Origin: Amphiduros pacificus
Lineage: Eukaryota > Annelida > Polychaeta > Phyllodocida > Hesionidae
Length of the DNA stretch: 64,000 nt
Assembly: GCA_949316495.1 (NCBI GenBank)
Contig: OX439012.1
Span: 20,326,666 to 20,390,665, forward strand
Direction: 5' to 3'
Shown: positions 12,561-22,975 of the stretch, in pieces
Position numbering within the stretch: position 1 is the first letter of the stretch
Layout of the letters: each line of letters opens with the position of its first letter
Position numbers and translations under genes: made by a program
Notes under the pieces: model-generated
The model's input: only the letters and a program-made list of their open reading frames with translations
Told to the model about the DNA's origin: nothing
Databases searched by the model: none

Positions 12561-14445
12561 GCAAGTGACTCACTCAGAGGCCTCAGCTAACCCCCAACAT
12601 GAGGGGGCTACGCAGGCACTCACCAATAATGATCACCATCACCTCATCCATCGCCATCCAGAGGCCTCGGTCATCCCTAGTGACCCGGGCAAGGCGCGGG
12701 CCTCTGGTGACAGCACCACTCATCCATCATCCCAGTCTGAGACCTCGGTCAACCTGGCAACGGACAATGCTTGTCCTACAGGTATGGCGCGGGTCTCGGA
12801 CGTTTGGACCTCTTTCGACCCTCAAACGTCAGTGGCCTCAGGCGACAAGCTCGTGGACGGTCCCCGACCGGTGGGAGTCGCCCAGGCCGCTGAGTTTTGG
12901 AAGAGGGAGTTAGAGGCTCATCCTGATCGGGAGTTCGCCCATAGGCTACACATGAACGCCCTGCACAGAGCTAGGATAGGCTTCAGTGGCCGTGCCACGG
13001 ACCTGATCAACAAGAAATGGCCGTCTGCCAGTCAGCTCAACACAGACGTCACCGAATTCTTGAATAAGAATTTAAGCCAGCACCGGGTCCGAGGTCCACT
13101 CAGTGAGGCTGACCTCCCCCCTGGATTCCGTTCCTCCCCCATGGGGGCATTTCGCAAACAGGCCAGCAGCAAAACGAGGGTGATACATGATCTCTCCTGG
13201 CCCGACACTGACTCAGTGAATGCAGGTATCGACCCAGAGCATTGTTCACTCAAATATTTCACAGTGATGGATGCTGTCACATTGCTAGAGAAATATCACA
13301 CCCCCCCCTGGGCAGCAAAGTGTGACCTCTCCTCTGCTTTTCAGTCAGTATATGTACATCCTATAGACCAGCCTCTGTTAGGCTTCAACTGGGGAGGCAA
13401 ATACTACCACATGTCTGTGCTACCTTTTGGGCTCCGTTCCGCCCCACTGATTTTTAATGAATTTGCAGACGGACTCGACTACATATACAAAGGAAGGGGG
13501 GCTTCCCTTGACACGCTCCATTACCTGGATGACATCATCACCCTGGGGGAAACCCCGGAAGCATGTCAAGGGAGTCTGGATATAATACTCACCACCTGCA
13601 CGGAATCTGGATTTACGATCCAACCCTCTAAGACAGTCAACCCAACTCAGGTAATAGAGTTCCTGGGCATCGAGATAAACATACTAGCTAAGACGTTATC
13701 CATCACAGAGGAACGTCTTTCCGAAATACGGACACTCACCTCGGACTGGATTAAACGGACAACTTGCACAAAAAGAGAATTGTTATTACTAATAGGTAAG
13801 CTGACCTTTTGTGCTCGAGTCGTCCAGTACGGCTCCATCTTTACTCGGCGACTCATCAGGTTAACAAAACGGACACTGAAACTCCATCACAGGATCGCCA
13901 TCACCCACCAAGCCAAACTGGACGTTCTCTGGTGGCATCATAGTGTACATCATCATAATGGCATATCTATGTTTCCTCGGGTATTCGACCCTGACACATC
14001 GGAAATATTATTTACCGATGCATCGGACTACGCATGTGGATTGTATTTTAACGCATCATGGTCAGTACTCACCTTCAACGGCCATAACTCATGGATGGCC
14101 TCCCAGTCTATAGCGTGGAAGGAACTGTATGCGGTAGTTCTAGCCATAGCCACTTTCGGCCAACGTATGCACGGAAAACAACTACTGATGAACATTGACA
14201 ATCTTGGGGTATGTTACTGCGTTAACGCAGGACGTTCAAAAGAGCCTAAGATGATGGGGCTGATACGTGTGCTGTACCATTATGTAACTATTCATCACAT
14301 ACAGTATAAAGCCATTCATCTCTACTCAGCTGATAATTCCACTGCTGCTGCCCTGACCAGACACGACTTTGTCTGTTTCCGGACACTGAACCCTGACAGC
14401 GAGTTACACATGACATTACCTGCATCAATACCTGTCGACATGTGA
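12466..14445 (+). CDS. RT/RNase H region of YR element copy 1
   Basis: A 659-codon region encoding reverse transcriptase and RNase H. The RT core shows KTRVIHDLSWP (fingers), KCDLSSAFQSVYVHP (motif A), LPFGLRSAPLIFNEFAD (motif B) and HYLDDIITLGE (motif C, YLDD) between about residues 230 and 365. RNase H follows, with LFTDASDYACG, the glutamate-containing SIAWKELYAV, and MNIDN/YSADNSTA as its acidic positions. This order and the YLDD box are typical of DIRS/Ngaro-type RTs rather than LINEs. It would copy the element RNA, probably into a circular intermediate that the recombinase then integrates. The first roughly 120 residues are a low-complexity N-terminal extension. Confidence 0.88.
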   Translation: MRYVPNKGSVPAASPILTDLHHPVGTARATSKQVTHSEASANPQHEGATQALTNNDHHHLIHRHPEASVIPSDPGKARASGDSTTHPSSQSETSVNLATDNACPTGMARVSDVWTSFDPQTSVASGDKLVDGPRPVGVAQAAEFWKRELEAHPDREFAHRLHMNALHRARIGFSGRATDLINKKWPSASQLNTDVTEFLNKNLSQHRVRGPLSEADLPPGFRSSPMGAFRKQASSKTRVIHDLSWPDTDSVNAGIDPEHCSLKYFTVMDAVTLLEKYHTPPWAAKCDLSSAFQSVYVHPIDQPLLGFNWGGKYYHMSVLPFGLRSAPLIFNEFADGLDYIYKGRGASLDTLHYLDDIITLGETPEACQGSLDIILTTCTESGFTIQPSKTVNPTQVIEFLGIEINILAKTLSITEERLSEIRTLTSDWIKRTTCTKRELLLLIGKLTFCARVVQYGSIFTRRLIRLTKRTLKLHHRIAITHQAKLDVLWWHHSVHHHNGISMFPRVFDPDTSEILFTDASDYACGLYFNASWSVLTFNGHNSWMASQSIAWKELYAVVLAIATFGQRMHGKQLLMNIDNLGVCYCVNAGRSKEPKMMGLIRVLYHYVTIHHIQYKAIHLYSADNSTAAALTRHDFVCFRTLNPDSELHMTLPASIPVDM

Positions 14446-14647
14446 CAATGTACACACAATCAGAGGAATAAGTAATAATGGCTTATATGAATCTTAGTAT
14501 CACATGTATCTTGTATGTATCTTGTATGTATCATATGTATCTTGTTTAGTATGTATCACACGGAATCGATGAGTGTATGTTGGGTTGGTAAATGTTCGCT
14601 TTAAGTAAGATGGACTAGGATCCGTACGTTAACATGTATATGCTTAA

Positions 14648-17544
14648 AGCATTGGTGAAACCTGACTTTCAGACACATTTTCTTTACATAACATGAATGT
14701 TTATACCCTAAACAGTGCTTTTATGTAGAAGTACCCAAACTATTCTCTGTTAACAAATTTCTGTGGCACTTGAAAGTTGATCAGTTGTCTGCTAAAACCT
14801 ACACCAGCAATTGAACACTTTGTCAACAAGCTTTGTTTAGCTGGTATGTGATCTTGTGTAAACACCTAATGAGTTACCAGTTGTGCACCTGTCCAGCTTG
14901 GGAAACAGGGTGAAAATGTTTTGTACAATTTATCAATTTATTGCCAGGAGTATACTTCAGAACAACATAAGATTATTTTAATATTATTTGAATCAATGAA
15001 ATAACTCATGGCCGTGAAAAATATTTTATGGTTGTGACAAATATCTTATGGTTGTGAAAGATATATCATTTATGGGAAAAGTATACTATTTATTTGAAAA
15101 GTATCTTATGCATATGAAAACCTTTCTGTCAAAAAGGGAAGACATGACTCAAAGGTTGCATGGAATCCCCCTTAACTTGAAGGCCGTGATATTGAAAAAG
15201 TGACATTAAACCCTTTGATCACTGGTTTGGCCTTAAATCACAATGACTTTGAATGGCAAAACTGTGAATGCTGATAATTGGTATCAGTAAAATTTATGAT
15301 ATGACCCTCTTTGATGAAATTTGGGGTTTTTCACACCATTGAATGGGAAGACATCAAAGGCTGCATGGATTCCACCTTAAAAGCTGGGCTGTATAGAATT
15401 TTTTCAAACTTTTTTTGGCAAACATATATAATATAAAAATTAATGATTTCTTTATTTATAACTTCATTAATATTCATCCGTTTTTAATAAATTTACCACC
15501 AAAAGAAAGCCAAGAAAAGGCACTATCATCATGATAAGTATTATCTTCCAATTCATTCTCTAAATAGTGGAAAAAAATGGCCAAAAATGTGTTGCTCCAA
15601 TTTTGACAATTGGTAAACAACACCTCCTATGACTTACGGAGCCCCCTGACAGTTCAAAGGTCAAGGTCACACAACACACTTCCTGTTTAGTCCTGGCAGT
15701 ACTTGGTGGTCACAAAAAAATCATAATTCTCAGTGCAGATGTTCTTTAGTGGATTTCAGATAGATAGCCTGTATGTATGTGTAAGATGGGTTTTATTGTA
15801 CAAATAAAATGTTTATCCAGAATTTGGTTTATATGTTTATATGTTTCTATTACAAAACTATTGCTCATGTGTGTAGGTGCAGGCAAGATTGTTTTGAGTG
15901 AATGGGTGACAAGAGCTGGATAGTCAGGGTTGAGTGAGCATTGTGGCTGGCTTCACAGTCCGGGCAGGGCTATCACATGGTTTGAGTTTTTTTGAGTTTA
16001 CTCAGAGGACAGACTGACCAATCACCATGGGGTTCTCACATGGCCAGACCATTTTAACCAATCAGAACAGAGAACTCAAAATTTTAGATTTGGGAGATTC
16101 TTTCTCTGTAATCTGTCACTTTGCCAATAGCTCTCAAGGAGAAAGGACATCTGAAAACACTTTGCAGTAAAAGGGGAACATTGTCCCTGTAAGTATTAAA
16201 GTTTCTTATTTGTTGTATTATAAACCTGTATCTGGATGTAGGGGTTGGATAAAATGTGTTCAGAATAGGATACTGTAGAGTTTGAGTTTTGAATGTCATT
16301 TTGAATGAGTTTTGAAGAAATTTGTGAAAAGAACATGGCATGGAATGTATGAATGAATATTGTCAAACAGGTAAATTGTGAAATGTCAAATGAGCTAAAA
16401 ACTACAAGTAATGTACAAATACATGTTGCCTGTGAAAGTTTAGACAAAATATGTAAATTTGTGAAAAAATATTATTTGACCTAGTTATGAAATATGTATC
16501 TGACTCATGACCTAGTTTGGTGAACTTTAACCTAGAAAGTGGGTCAAGGTAGGTCACTCTCTGTGACATGACCTCAACTTTGGTAAAGTTGGAAATCAAA
16601 AGTTTAAAATCAAATCTACAGTTACTTATTTGATTTATCTGAACATACAAGGTTGTAATGACAAGAATAAATGCATATATACAGTCCTGATCAAGGAGTT
16701 TGTAATTCTAATGTAAACTTTGAAGATATTAATTTTCTTAGGAAATTAGAATTTTACTTGGAAATTAATTGCATTTAGACTTGGATAGCATTGAACAAAT
16801 GTTTATAAATTTAAGGTTATGTTAATATGGTACATTAAGGTTATGGTACATAGTAAATACTTGTACTTTGGGTGGTTACTAATTTTCTCATTATTATGGA
16901 AAAAGACTTTGTTTATTTTTGAGTATTCTGAAAATGAAACATTGGAATTTATAGAATTTACTTAGGAAATTTATTGGTTCTTTTGAAGATTATATTATAA
17001 TATGATTTATGTTTTCTTCAGAGGCCAGTATGGCCTGGGACACAGTTGATATGAACTACACCTGACATGTTATGGAATGTCATTGCATAGAAGGTACATA
17101 ATACTTTAATAGTTTAATCAATGGTTACTCAATAGTTACATAATAGTTATCATTAGAGTAATGTTTCCTAACATGGTTGAAACACTTAGGAACATTATCA
17201 TTATCATTATCATTATCATTAATAGCCAACTGTGATAATCATATGAAATTAACTTCATATCAGATTGATTATTATTAGTATAAAGTTATGAAACTTTGAA
17301 TAATTATTTACATTATGAACTTTGTACTTTGTATGATGTATATAACTAATGAATGTTTGTTCTTTTCTTTTATGAAGAATTGACCACTTTTGTACAAATT
17401 GCACTTAATAAACAATAACAAAATATATCAGTTACAGTGTCATTATTTGACAGTTATATATGTCAATTTTAAGATCATATATTGTTTTCAGATACCTTAA
17501 ACCACTGTAAAATTGCCTGGAACCTTCCAGGTTTCATGAATGCT
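14648..17544. mobile_element. 2.9-kb TTAA-flanked non-autonomous DNA transposon
   Basis: An insertion between the RT/RNase H and recombinase regions of YR copy 1. It is flanked by TTAA on both sides (14644-14647 and 17545-17548). Its ends are inverted repeats: AGCATTGGTGAAACCTG on the left, and AGCATTCATGAAACCTG reading in from the right. YR copy 2 (minus, near 42385) runs straight across the same point without it, giving an empty site. TTAA duplications are the signature of piggyBac-type transposases, but these termini differ from the CCY start usual for piggyBac, so the superfamily is provisional. No transposase is encoded; the longest frames are about 85 codons. Two internal segments are shared with 9.1-9.25 kb. 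Confidence 0.88.
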
Positions 17545-17570
17545 TTAACCTTATAGGTGGCGCAACAACA

Positions 17571-18590
17571 ATGTTAATATCATCAATTCATTTATTGTCA
17601 ATTGCAGATCTACGATCCAGAGCCCGACAGCTCGTCCGTTCGGGACTCCGTCACAACACAAGACGGACTTATAACTCAGTTCACAAACAGTTTTTAAATT
17701 TCTGCAATACATATCATCTCACTGCCACCCCAGTCTCCGAGGACTCCATTCTAATGTACATCGCTCATCTCACCAACCCCACCCGGCCCAAACCCTTGTC
17801 TCCCGCTTCCATCTCTGTCTATCTAGCCGCCATACGTTCCCTCCACATACTCCATGGCTACCCTCCACCCTCCATCTATACACCACGAGTCTCTTTAGCA
17901 ATTCGCTCACTGCAGGAACACCATGATCCCCCAAATCAAAAGTTTCCAATAACTTACCCCATACTATGTCGTCTGCTCGCCGTGCTGCCCTCTTCAGCTA
18001 GTTCTCTGGTTCACCGAGCGGCGCTGACGTTGGGATTCTTCGCGTGTTTGCGAGGCGGTGAGTACTGTGCTATTTATCATCACAACTCGTCAAATGTTCT
18101 ACTTTCCACCCCTCCGAGGGTGCGTGACGTAGCATTCGGTAATCACAATGGAGTAGAGTACTTCTCACTGAAAATCCACAAGTCTAAAACATCCCGTTAT
18201 GGTTTTACTAAATTCATCGGCTGCAGCGGTACACACGTCTGCGCTCACTGCTCCATGAGCACCATGTTTCGCGCACGTTCTTCATCGGCGGGACCGGCTG
18301 GTATTTCACCCGACAGTTTCTTATTAACGTGCAGGGACGGTCGCCCTCTAGAGAAATCTCAATTCAATTCACTCATCAAACGGCTTATAAAGTTAATCGG
18401 TCTTGACCCGACCCGATATTCGACCCATTCCCTCCGCGCCGGGAATGCAACTCAATCGGCAATTAACCGCTTCTCCTCAGAAGAGATCAGCGCGGCAGGT
18501 CAATGGCGATCCCAGGCCTACCTTAAATATATACGCCAACCCCCAATCTCACACATATATTTCGCCTCTCGGCTCACCACCTCATCTTAA
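17571..18590 (+). CDS. Tyrosine recombinase region of YR element copy 1
   Basis: A 339-codon region encoding a tyrosine recombinase (phage-integrase fold), which in this order of elements replaces a DDE integrase. An N-terminal SAM-like/core-binding part (TRRTYNSVHKQFLNFC, SPASISVYLAAIRSLH) spans about residues 30-100. The catalytic part contains LGFFACLRGGEYC (first Arg), THSLRAGNATQ (His-x-x-Arg) and AGQWRSQAYLKYIR (the nucleophile Tyr region), so the R-H-R-Y set is visible. It would join a circular DNA copy to chromosomal sites without target duplication, in agreement with the flanks of both copies. It lies just right of the nested TTAA transposon. Confidence 0.88.
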   Translation: MLISSIHLLSIADLRSRARQLVRSGLRHNTRRTYNSVHKQFLNFCNTYHLTATPVSEDSILMYIAHLTNPTRPKPLSPASISVYLAAIRSLHILHGYPPPSIYTPRVSLAIRSLQEHHDPPNQKFPITYPILCRLLAVLPSSASSLVHRAALTLGFFACLRGGEYCAIYHHNSSNVLLSTPPRVRDVAFGNHNGVEYFSLKIHKSKTSRYGFTKFIGCSGTHVCAHCSMSTMFRARSSSAGPAGISPDSFLLTCRDGRPLEKSQFNSLIKRLIKLIGLDPTRYSTHSLRAGNATQSAINRFSSEEISAAGQWRSQAYLKYIRQPPISHIYFASRLTTSS

Positions 18591-18647
18591 CTCATTTCAC
18601 TCATTCAACTCATCTCTTACATACTTGGCCTTCATTTTCAATGATTG

Positions 18648-18925
18648 GGTTTTCTTGCCAAGTAATTTCACAATTAATCACTAGTGTTACAATGTAATTA
18701 TGTATATGTTACCATGTATGTCCTGTTACATGCCACGGCTAATCGGCATGTAACTATTGTAGTCGGGCTCTTAGCCCTCGAGTAGCATAACGCAGTGGTT
18801 TAAGGGATGTATTTGAGATGATGATTATTATGTGCTTGGTGTGTTTGTATTGTGTGATTTATGCCGTGCTTTATATCAATAAAGCATAATTCCACAAATT
18901 AATATGTGTGTCGTTTTCTCTCTAA
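18648..18925 (+). repeat. YR element copy 1, repeat B1
   Basis: 278-bp segment starting GGTTTTCTTGCCAAG and ending in CTCTCTAA. It holds AATAAAGC in its right part, a possible polyadenylation signal. It is nearly identical to B2 (19133-19410). Confidence 0.9.
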
Positions 18926-19090
18926 TGAGAGGTTAGATTAATTTAACCGAGGTTAGAGGTGACCAGAATCACTACTTTCTATTAAGGCCAGCATGGGGGC
19001 AGCTCTGACTCAGGCCACCGACTCATCTGTCACATGCCACCTTCAGGCCACCGGTCAGTGGCAGGTTAGGAATCATTCAAATTCTGTTCA
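18923..19090 (+). repeat. YR element copy 1, repeat A2
   Basis: 168-bp copy of A1 placed directly after B1 and sharing the TAA at the junction. Confidence 0.9.
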
Positions 19091-19132
19091 CCTCCAACCC
19101 GCCCTACTGCTCAGTATTAATTATATGTAATA

Positions 19133-19410
19133 GGTTTTCTTGCCAAGTAATTTCACAATTAATCACTAGTGTTACAATGTAATTATGTATATGTTACCAT
19201 GTATGTCCTGTTACATGCCACGGCTAATCGGCATGTAACTATTGTAGTCTGGCTCTTAGCCCTCGAGTAGCATAACGCAGTGGTTTAAGGGATGTATTTG
19301 AGATGATGATTATTATGTGCTTGGTGTGTTTGTATTGTGTGATTTATGTCGTGCTTTATATCAATAAAGCATAATTCCACAAATTAATATGTGTGTCATT
19401 CTCTCTCTAA
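19133..19410 (+). repeat. YR element copy 1, repeat B2 (right end)
   Basis: 278-bp copy of B1 that ends the element at CTCTCTCTAA. About four differences from B1 were counted by eye. Confidence 0.9.
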
Positions 19411-20224
19411 CATTCAACTAAGTTTCTATGGGGAAATCAGACTGGACTTTGTAGTTCACTCCACATAGTTGAAAACTGTAGTGGAGAGGCTTAACGCCCC
19501 TGAAATCCAGTATAATTTCAAAAATGAGAACAAAACTTGTGTTTCAGCTGATACTGACACTTTGTGAGGCTAAGATCTGTGAGGAAAAATGTTTAAATTG
19601 GGCAGTTTTAAAGCCAAACCTTTATGGTAACCAGGCAGAGAAATGCTTGGAAGTCATTTCATTAACAATCATAACTATTTAATGATAATTTTAAGCTCCT
19701 GACCACTGAGCAATGTATGGGACCATGCAGTATCGGGCTCGTTTTGTGTGTGAATTAGTCTGTGGGTCTGTCTGTCAACAAAAATTTTGACATTTTGCTA
19801 TCTTTTCAGCAATATAAGGTAAATGCTTCACAGTTTACATCACACATGCATCCCATGAAGCTCTATGTAGGATGACCTCAGCCATGACCTTGATTTGGTC
19901 AAAGGCTTTAAATTGTAGCCAAAATCTTATAGTGTAGCCAATATTTGACATTTTGTTATTACTTGCTATATGGCCTACTGACCTATAGATAATTAAGATA
20001 TTTGTATTTGTATTTATTTTATTATAGTGACATAGTACTATTACATTTAAAGTAAAGAATATATTGTACAGATATGAGTACCCAGCCATATTAGGCTTAT
20101 TAGTCACTTTAAATCAGTTACTATAATATAACATATTTCTCAAAATTAGAACAGATTTGGATGATGTAGAGGTAGGAATATCTGCATAATTACATGTACC
20201 AGTTAATATATTTATGAGGTTACA
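19411..20224. other. Intergenic, nothing recognised
   Basis: AT-rich sequence right of the YR element. A 90-codon minus-strand frame at 19835-20107 is not recognisable. Confidence 0.5.
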
Positions 20225-20965
20225 TACAGTTTCTCAGATCTTATTTCCCATGCTTTATCTATAAAATTAGATACTTCTTTCCATTCATTTTTCATTAAAT
20301 ATTGAACCTTTTCATCATCATCTAAGTTATAAAATTTGGTATTCTTTGTATTATTCTGTTGTACATATCACTTCTGATATTGTTGTATATAGAACAAGTA
20401 TTAAGCATATGCATCTCATCTTCAACATTATCTGTATTACAAATTTTACATAGTCGTGCTGCCACTTCAACACCTTTAAACCTACCTGTTTCAATTGCTA
20501 GAGGTAATATGCCAAGTCTGAACTGTGCTAATAAAGAGCGTTTTCTTCTGGATATACAATATTTTACATAATCTTCTATGGAAATGGTGTCTTTGAAGGT
20601 AATATAGGTTCTAAGCTTTGGTTTGGATGATAGACCACATTTCCACCTGTTTTCAAAATTATCAAGAAGTTTGTTAATAAGGCCTTCTATGTCAATATAA
20701 GCTAAATTTTTGAAATTGTGCATATATCCTGTAGCATTACATAACATTTTAATTTCAACACACCAATTTTCTTTACACAACTGTTTATCATAAAGGAAAA
20801 CCTGTTTTGTTAATCTGCTATTTTCCATTTTAACCATTCTGTTCCAATAGTGTATCATATTCATATGTCTATAATGTTGAGAACTTTTCCAACCAATATC
20901 ACCAACTAAACCAAGTATTGGAGCCTTAGAGTGTACACCTAGGTAATAGCGCATGGCTCTTTGGG
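20225..20965 (-). mobile_element. LINE C-terminal fragment (RT tail and zinc finger)
   Basis: The 3' part of a non-LTR retrotransposon ORF2 on the minus strand. It reads RAMRYYLGVHSKAP, then WNRMVKMENSRLTKQVFLYD, then LAQFRLGILPLAIETGR, and finally a Cys/His cluster (LCKIC...HMLNTC). This is the conserved tail of RTs often annotated as jockey-type ORF2. The main open stretch is 20322-20954 (210 codons); after one frame change the protein appears to continue to about 20225 with KVQYLMKNEWKEVSNFIDKA. The N-terminal side is cut off at about 20965 with no endonuclease or RT core nearby, so it is a truncated relic. Confidence 0.8.
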
Positions 20966-22190
20966 ATATCTGTTATCCCACTTCTTGTCTACAACAAGTG
21001 GCCACACGCTGTTATGTGGCTCTTAACATGCGTATATCAGGTCTTATAACACAGTCACATTTATTATAAGTGTTCGGGTGGCCATGCAGTGCTCATATCT
21101 TTTCTGTGACCACACTCATGGCAAATAGGACAAAACTTCCTGGCACCAGGATTTTATAGGCAGCTCCTTCAATAAATGACTACTTGAAATAGTTGTATTA
21201 ACCGTGAATTCTTATAAATCATACATCCATTTACATAGATATCAGTATAAAAATTAGGATGTTTGGATCACAGGAAAAATAATTGGTGGCCTAACATTAC
21301 GTGTTTTTCCCTTAAGCCAACATACCTGACAAAAAGAGGAAAGTCTCAGGTAAGGGTACCGTAGGTAGAGATTAAAAATATGTGCTGGCGTCCTGCTGGG
21401 AACACTTGCTTACTGAGATTAGTACTCAGATTAGTGGGGTGTGTAGTCACTTTCACATGTCAAAAATAGTGGGCAAATCACTGTACACACATCTGAGCAT
21501 TATTACTACACATGTTTCTGATTCAAATTGTGGTTTTGTTTGACAATTAAAATAATGATTGCAATATTTGAATTTATTTCAAATTCAGAAATTCTAATTC
21601 TATATTGTTAGTAGTGTTAAAACAACTGTGAAACTAGAGAACTATTTTAGAGGTATCAACAGCATTTCCAAGAGGTGATCTTTGCACATATGAGTACATG
21701 CATTGTTGGTTGATCTCACTGGACAACAGAGAAATGCACATGTGACCTGTTGATTTCCATCCTGTCAGTGACTGATATGGTCAAATATTGACAACTACAC
21801 ATTTTGAAGATCTTGAAAATTGTTTTGGAATATATAATATACCAATCTGATTGAATGTATTTAAGAATGAGCATTGTTTGCAGGTATGTTTTAAGTGTTG
21901 ATGAATTGTAACAACACCTTAGATAGGTACAGTCCATGTTTATTTTTAAACGTGGATCCAGGCGAAATGTTGAGTGAGCAATCCTGCCATGAGAAAAGGT
22001 CAAAGCATATCATCAGACCTGTGAGACACATAATAATGCTGAAACATTGGGAACTATTGCATCGCACTGGATTTATTCAGAGATGCTCAAGGTTGGCCTC
22101 TTGATCAACTTACTCGAAGTTTAAAGTCTATGAAAAATTCTTGAAATTGGATCCATGTTATTATTCGTTTTTTTCTAAACTGAAATAAAA
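20966..22190. other. Intergenic, nothing recognised
   Basis: No gene recognised. Short frames at 21716-22003 (minus) and 21895-22104 (plus) look like chance. Confidence 0.5.
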
Positions 22191-22596
22191 TTGGAATATG
22201 AAGATTTCATATTTGTTTTCTGAATATAATTACTATTTTTTATATTTTCTATGTTGGCAAAAAACATATTCAATTCTATATGTTCTGACATGCATATTGC
22301 TCAAATATTACCCCAGTATGAAGATTTTATATTTGTTTGAACTATATAAAGTCAGTATTATTCATATTGTCTATGTTTGCAAAATAAAATAATAAAAATT
22401 ATATTCTTCTGATATGCAAATTGCTCAATAAGAACTCCAATATTAAGATTTCATTTTTTGGGGGGTATCAAATCATTTCTTTTATTTAATATTCTTCTGC
22501 ATTTGCAATAGACAAATCAATTTATGTTTCCTAAAGTACATATCACTCAAACAGAACCCCAATATTAAGATTTCACCTACAGCATGAAAATAATAC

Positions 22597-22671
22597 TTTT
22601 CCCAACCCGGATTCGAACCCTGGACCTTTAGCATAAAAGACAGACATCTTAACCACTGAACCATGTATCAC
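22597..22671 (-). repeat. tRNA-like unit 1 in tandem array
   Basis: About 75 bases that read on the minus strand as a tRNA-like sequence: TGGTTCAGTGGTTAAGA (A-box side), then AGGGTTCGAATCCGGG (B-box and T-arm). Its repetition as part of the array, with a diverged sister at 22886-22955, points to a SINE head or pseudo-tRNA rather than a working tRNA gene. Confidence 0.55.
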
Positions 22672-22885
22672 CCAGTGTTCTGACTTTCATTCTGCTCTAA
22701 AAAGACCCCAACATGAAGATTTCACCTTTGAAGATTTCACCTTTGTTTATTGTATTGTCATTATTTTTTATAATTTCTATCAAAATAAAAATGTTTCAAT
22801 TCTATATGTTCTGATGTGCATGTTGCGAAAAATAAAACTTCAAAATGAAGATTTCAGTTTCAGCATGAATAAAAAAAAATATATT

Positions 22886-22955
22886 GTTCCCAGTGGGAAT
22901 CGAACCCCAAACCTTTAGCATGGGAGAGAGATGTCTTACCCACTGGGCCATGTTG
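22886..22955 (-). repeat. tRNA-like unit 2 in tandem array
   Basis: On the minus strand it reads TGGCCCAGTGGGTAAGACAT, then TTTGGGGTTCGATTCCCAC. It is related to the unit at 22597-22671 and sits at the same place in its tandem unit. Confidence 0.55.
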
Positions 22956-22975
22956 ATTAGTATGATTTGACCTTC

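Larger units (their letters stand above)
10589..19410 (+). mobile_element. YR retroelement (Ngaro/PAT-like, DIRS order), copy 1
   Basis: A tyrosine-recombinase retroelement treated here as a fossil. Its parts are left repeat A1 (10589-10756), gag-like region (11076-12560), RT/RNase H (12466-14445), tyrosine recombinase (17571-18590), then B1 (18648-18925), A2 (18923-19090) and B2 (19133-19410). The A1...B1-A2-B2 split direct repeats are the hallmark of PAT and Ngaro elements; no methyltransferase region is seen, which favours Ngaro-like. A1/A2 differ at about 2 of 168 positions and B1/B2 at about 4 of 278, so it is young. It looks whole apart from one large nested insertion, a TTAA transposon at 14648-17544. 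No target duplication is visible, as expected for recombinase-based integration. Confidence 0.9.
22195..22975. repeat. Degenerate ~120-150-bp tandem array with tRNA-like inserts
   Basis: Units begin with AATATGAAGATTTCA-like sequence at about 22195, 22315, 22439, 22561, 22709 and 22842, spaced roughly 120, 124, 122, 148 and 133 bp. Several share the tail TTCTGATATGCAAATTGCTCA. Two units contain a minus-strand tRNA-like segment with a B-box-like GGTTCGAATCC or GGGTTCGATTCC, at 22597-22671 and 22886-22955. The array is old by its divergence. Confidence 0.7.

Noticed and set aside
22195-22975. CRISPR-like array
   Set aside because: Repeats are degenerate, 120-150 bp long, and in animal DNA; spacing does not fit a CRISPR.
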